Assembly (NCBI RefSeq): GCF_019399895.1
Contig: NC_091873.1
Location: 5,383,501-5,447,500, forward strand
DNA length: 64,000 nt
Direction: 5' to 3'
From: Cardiocondyla obscurior
Lineage: Eukaryota; Arthropoda; Insecta; Hymenoptera; Formicidae
Made by a program: the position numbers and the translations under genes. Below, in pieces: positions 62,361 to 64,000 of the stretch. The number at the start of each line of letters is the position of its first letter. The first letter of the stretch is position 1. A model generated the notes under the pieces. It saw only the letters and a list, made by a program, of their open reading frames with translations. It made no database searches and was not told where the DNA came from.

Positions 62361-63890
62361 TCGCCGTCGAAATTCGCAATAAAAATGTCTCGCTGTCGAA
62401 GCTAGCTGGTAGCACGAACGATCCTCGGGTATACCCGCGCGCGTGTGTGTTCTATGCATAAGATATTACTATGCACGTCGCTCTTTTCATAGATTCTGCA
62501 ACGAATATTATATTGGGCAAACAAAATTTGATTCCGTCCGCTTTCATACGTTTTTAATTTCCACGGAACAATACCCCGATCTATATATTCACATATATAA
62601 CTTTATAATTAAAAAGCAATACGCGGGAGACCTGCATAATTTCATTAGCGGAATCACGAAAGGGGAAGGGGGAGGAGGCAACATTTTATTTTCGCTGCGT
62701 GTTTTTGCGCCACGCATTATAGAAATAATATCACCTAACGAAGTGTTAATCGACTGATTCAAATTAACGAAATTACCAGCTCGAAATTACGTATGTTGAT
62801 AATAAACGGCGGATATGAATGGATACTCGTGAAACAAAATTTTCATTTACTGTTAAAGCGCGTGGACGGGATTACGTATCCCGCGATGCCATCTCGTTAA
62901 AAGCGCGAAATGCTCGCAAAAAGCTATCGTTATAAAGTGCTCGTCGTAACGCACGGACATACACCTGTCCAATCGAAATTTTGATTGCGTCCGCGTTACT
63001 GATTGCGCCGCACGTCACATTATAAGCTTTAATCACTTTAATTACTTATTGCATGTAATTAAGCACGGTTTATTGCACTCGCGCTGACGAGCGGTCGATG
63101 AAACTCGCTCGTTGACGCATGACGGCGCGCATTTGCGCCCGTCAGCGGCACCGCGTAATGAAACTTGGAGTCGCAGTTCTATCAAATCAAAGCCAGACTA
63201 ATCGTCAACATTATTTCGACGCGCAGGAAATCAGCGGTTTCATTACGCGTCGCCTATCGTCGTGTTTCGCATACCGGGATAAATATTTGCCGAACGATCC
63301 GCAAGATTTTGCGCTTCGTCCACCGATCGCCGGCTTCGCGGAAGCCTCGCCGTATCGCGCTGACGTGACGCAGCGCGATCACGTCGTCGTATCCGAGCGT
63401 AATAACCCCGTAATATCTGCGTTAGGCGAAATGTTTGCGAGAATACCGTACTTCCGTGAGCCCGCGCCGCGATTTCGCCGGACGTGTTTGCGCACGGTAA
63501 TGAACGGCTCCTACCAAAAAGTTATATATGCGTTAACCCATTCCTCACCGTTCTCTGACCGTTCTTTATGGGTTGGGACGCGTTCTAACGAGCACCCGAG
63601 CTTCTCCGTTCTCTCTCATTAAAATGTCGACCAACGTCTTATTGTGTGTCGCGGTATTATCATTACCGCGCGGCGGAAGCACGCAAGCCGCGACCAGCGT
63701 CTACACGGCGCGGCAAATAATTGTAAAAAATCAACGTAGCGAGAAAAAAATTAATAGAATTTATAACGCGTAGCTTAAGCTCGCTGTCGTAATTATTTAA
63801 TTTTCCCGAAAGTCTGTATTCGAATATTAAATATTCTTATAACATTCGAACATTAAATATATCTATAAATTTATTCTTACGTTGTTACAG

Positions 63891-63940
63891 GTAAGTCCAC
63901 CGGGCCGATTAAGTGCACCGAACCAGAGACTGTTCCAACA
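63891..63940 (+). CDS. Probable coding exon or recursive-splice exon, phase 1 in, phase 0 out
   Basis: The acceptor (ttattcttacgttgttacag, ending 63890) is strong. The 50-nt exon takes GT to complete the glycine codon split at 55803 and then reads KSTGPIKCTEPETVPT to a good donor (caaca|gtgagt, GT at 63941). No stop occurs in this frame. The exon's first six bases are gtaagt, a perfect donor, so the acceptor is also shaped like a ratchet point (pyrimidines-NCAG|GTAAGT) used in stepwise removal of long insect introns. It may therefore be a real exon, a transient recursive-splice exon, or both. Confidence 0.55.
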
Positions 63941-64000
63941 GTGAGTTAAAACTAATTGCATATAAATTACGCGAATGATACGGCTAGCCGTGCGTTTCTT
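63941..64000 (+). other. Start of the next intron; gene continues beyond the window
   Basis: The sequence begins gtgagttaaaac. Nothing further is seen in these 60 bases. No stop codon or terminal exon for the main model lies in the window. Confidence 0.5.

Larger units (their letters stand above)
55804..63890 (+). other. Intron, 8.1 kb
   Basis: The intron contains the second interspersed repeat copy (56113), a paired CCAAT box with a TATA-like element (60178-60236), a 20-base A run (60352-60371) and a (GAC)n microsatellite (62321-62360). Acceptor-like sites at 58190 (very long pyrimidine tract) and 60645 open only frames without a good donor. The intron ends gttgttacag. Confidence 0.55.

Noticed and set aside
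1..64000. CRISPR arrays, bacterial operons, rRNA, prophage
   Set aside because: None seen; the sequence has eukaryotic intron and repeat character throughout.

Overview
This is eukaryotic, insect-like DNA: many A/T homopolymer runs, abundant CpG, no operon structure, and exons bounded by GT...AG splice sites with short pyrimidine tracts. The CpG richness suggests Hymenoptera, perhaps an ant, but that is an inference. I see no bacterial genes, rRNA, tRNA, CRISPR array or recognisable transposase or reverse transcriptase. Almost all long ORFs lack codon, domain or splice support and look accidental.

Layout. 75-2781 is a higher-order tandem array: eight copies of a ~176-bp subrepeat, interrupted three times by a ~500-bp spacer. 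Each spacer carries an ATTGG box and a TATA-like box exactly 90 bp apart. 2782-11350 is noncoding flank. At ~11351 there is an arthropod-type initiator, followed by a probable first exon ending in a good donor at 11788. From there to the right edge I read one plus-strand gene with very long introns: exons at 50729-50855, 55490-55597, 55716-55803 and 63891-63940, with a probable alternative first exon at 37748-37873. Every junction keeps one open frame (phases 2, 0, 0, 1, 0), which is the main reason to believe the model. The encoded part is about 124 residues of charged, low-hydrophobicity, probably disordered protein that I cannot assign to a family. The gene continues past the window.

The introns hold several weaker candidate exons (13452-13511, 18769-18862 with 19198-19331, 46495-46514), one minus-strand candidate exon with a CxxC...CxxC motif (46041-46221), and some striking DNA structure: a 229-bp fold-back (32605-32833), an 84-bp inverted repeat with one mismatch (54086-54169 and 54413-54496), a 40-bp perfect palindrome (51223-51262), two copies of an interspersed repeat (54181, 56113) and two diverged local duplications (25257/25798 and 29402/29921).

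The most interesting points are the long-intron gene with alternative starts, the acceptor at 63890 that is followed at once by a perfect donor (the form of a recursive-splicing ratchet point), and the nested promoter-bearing tandem array.
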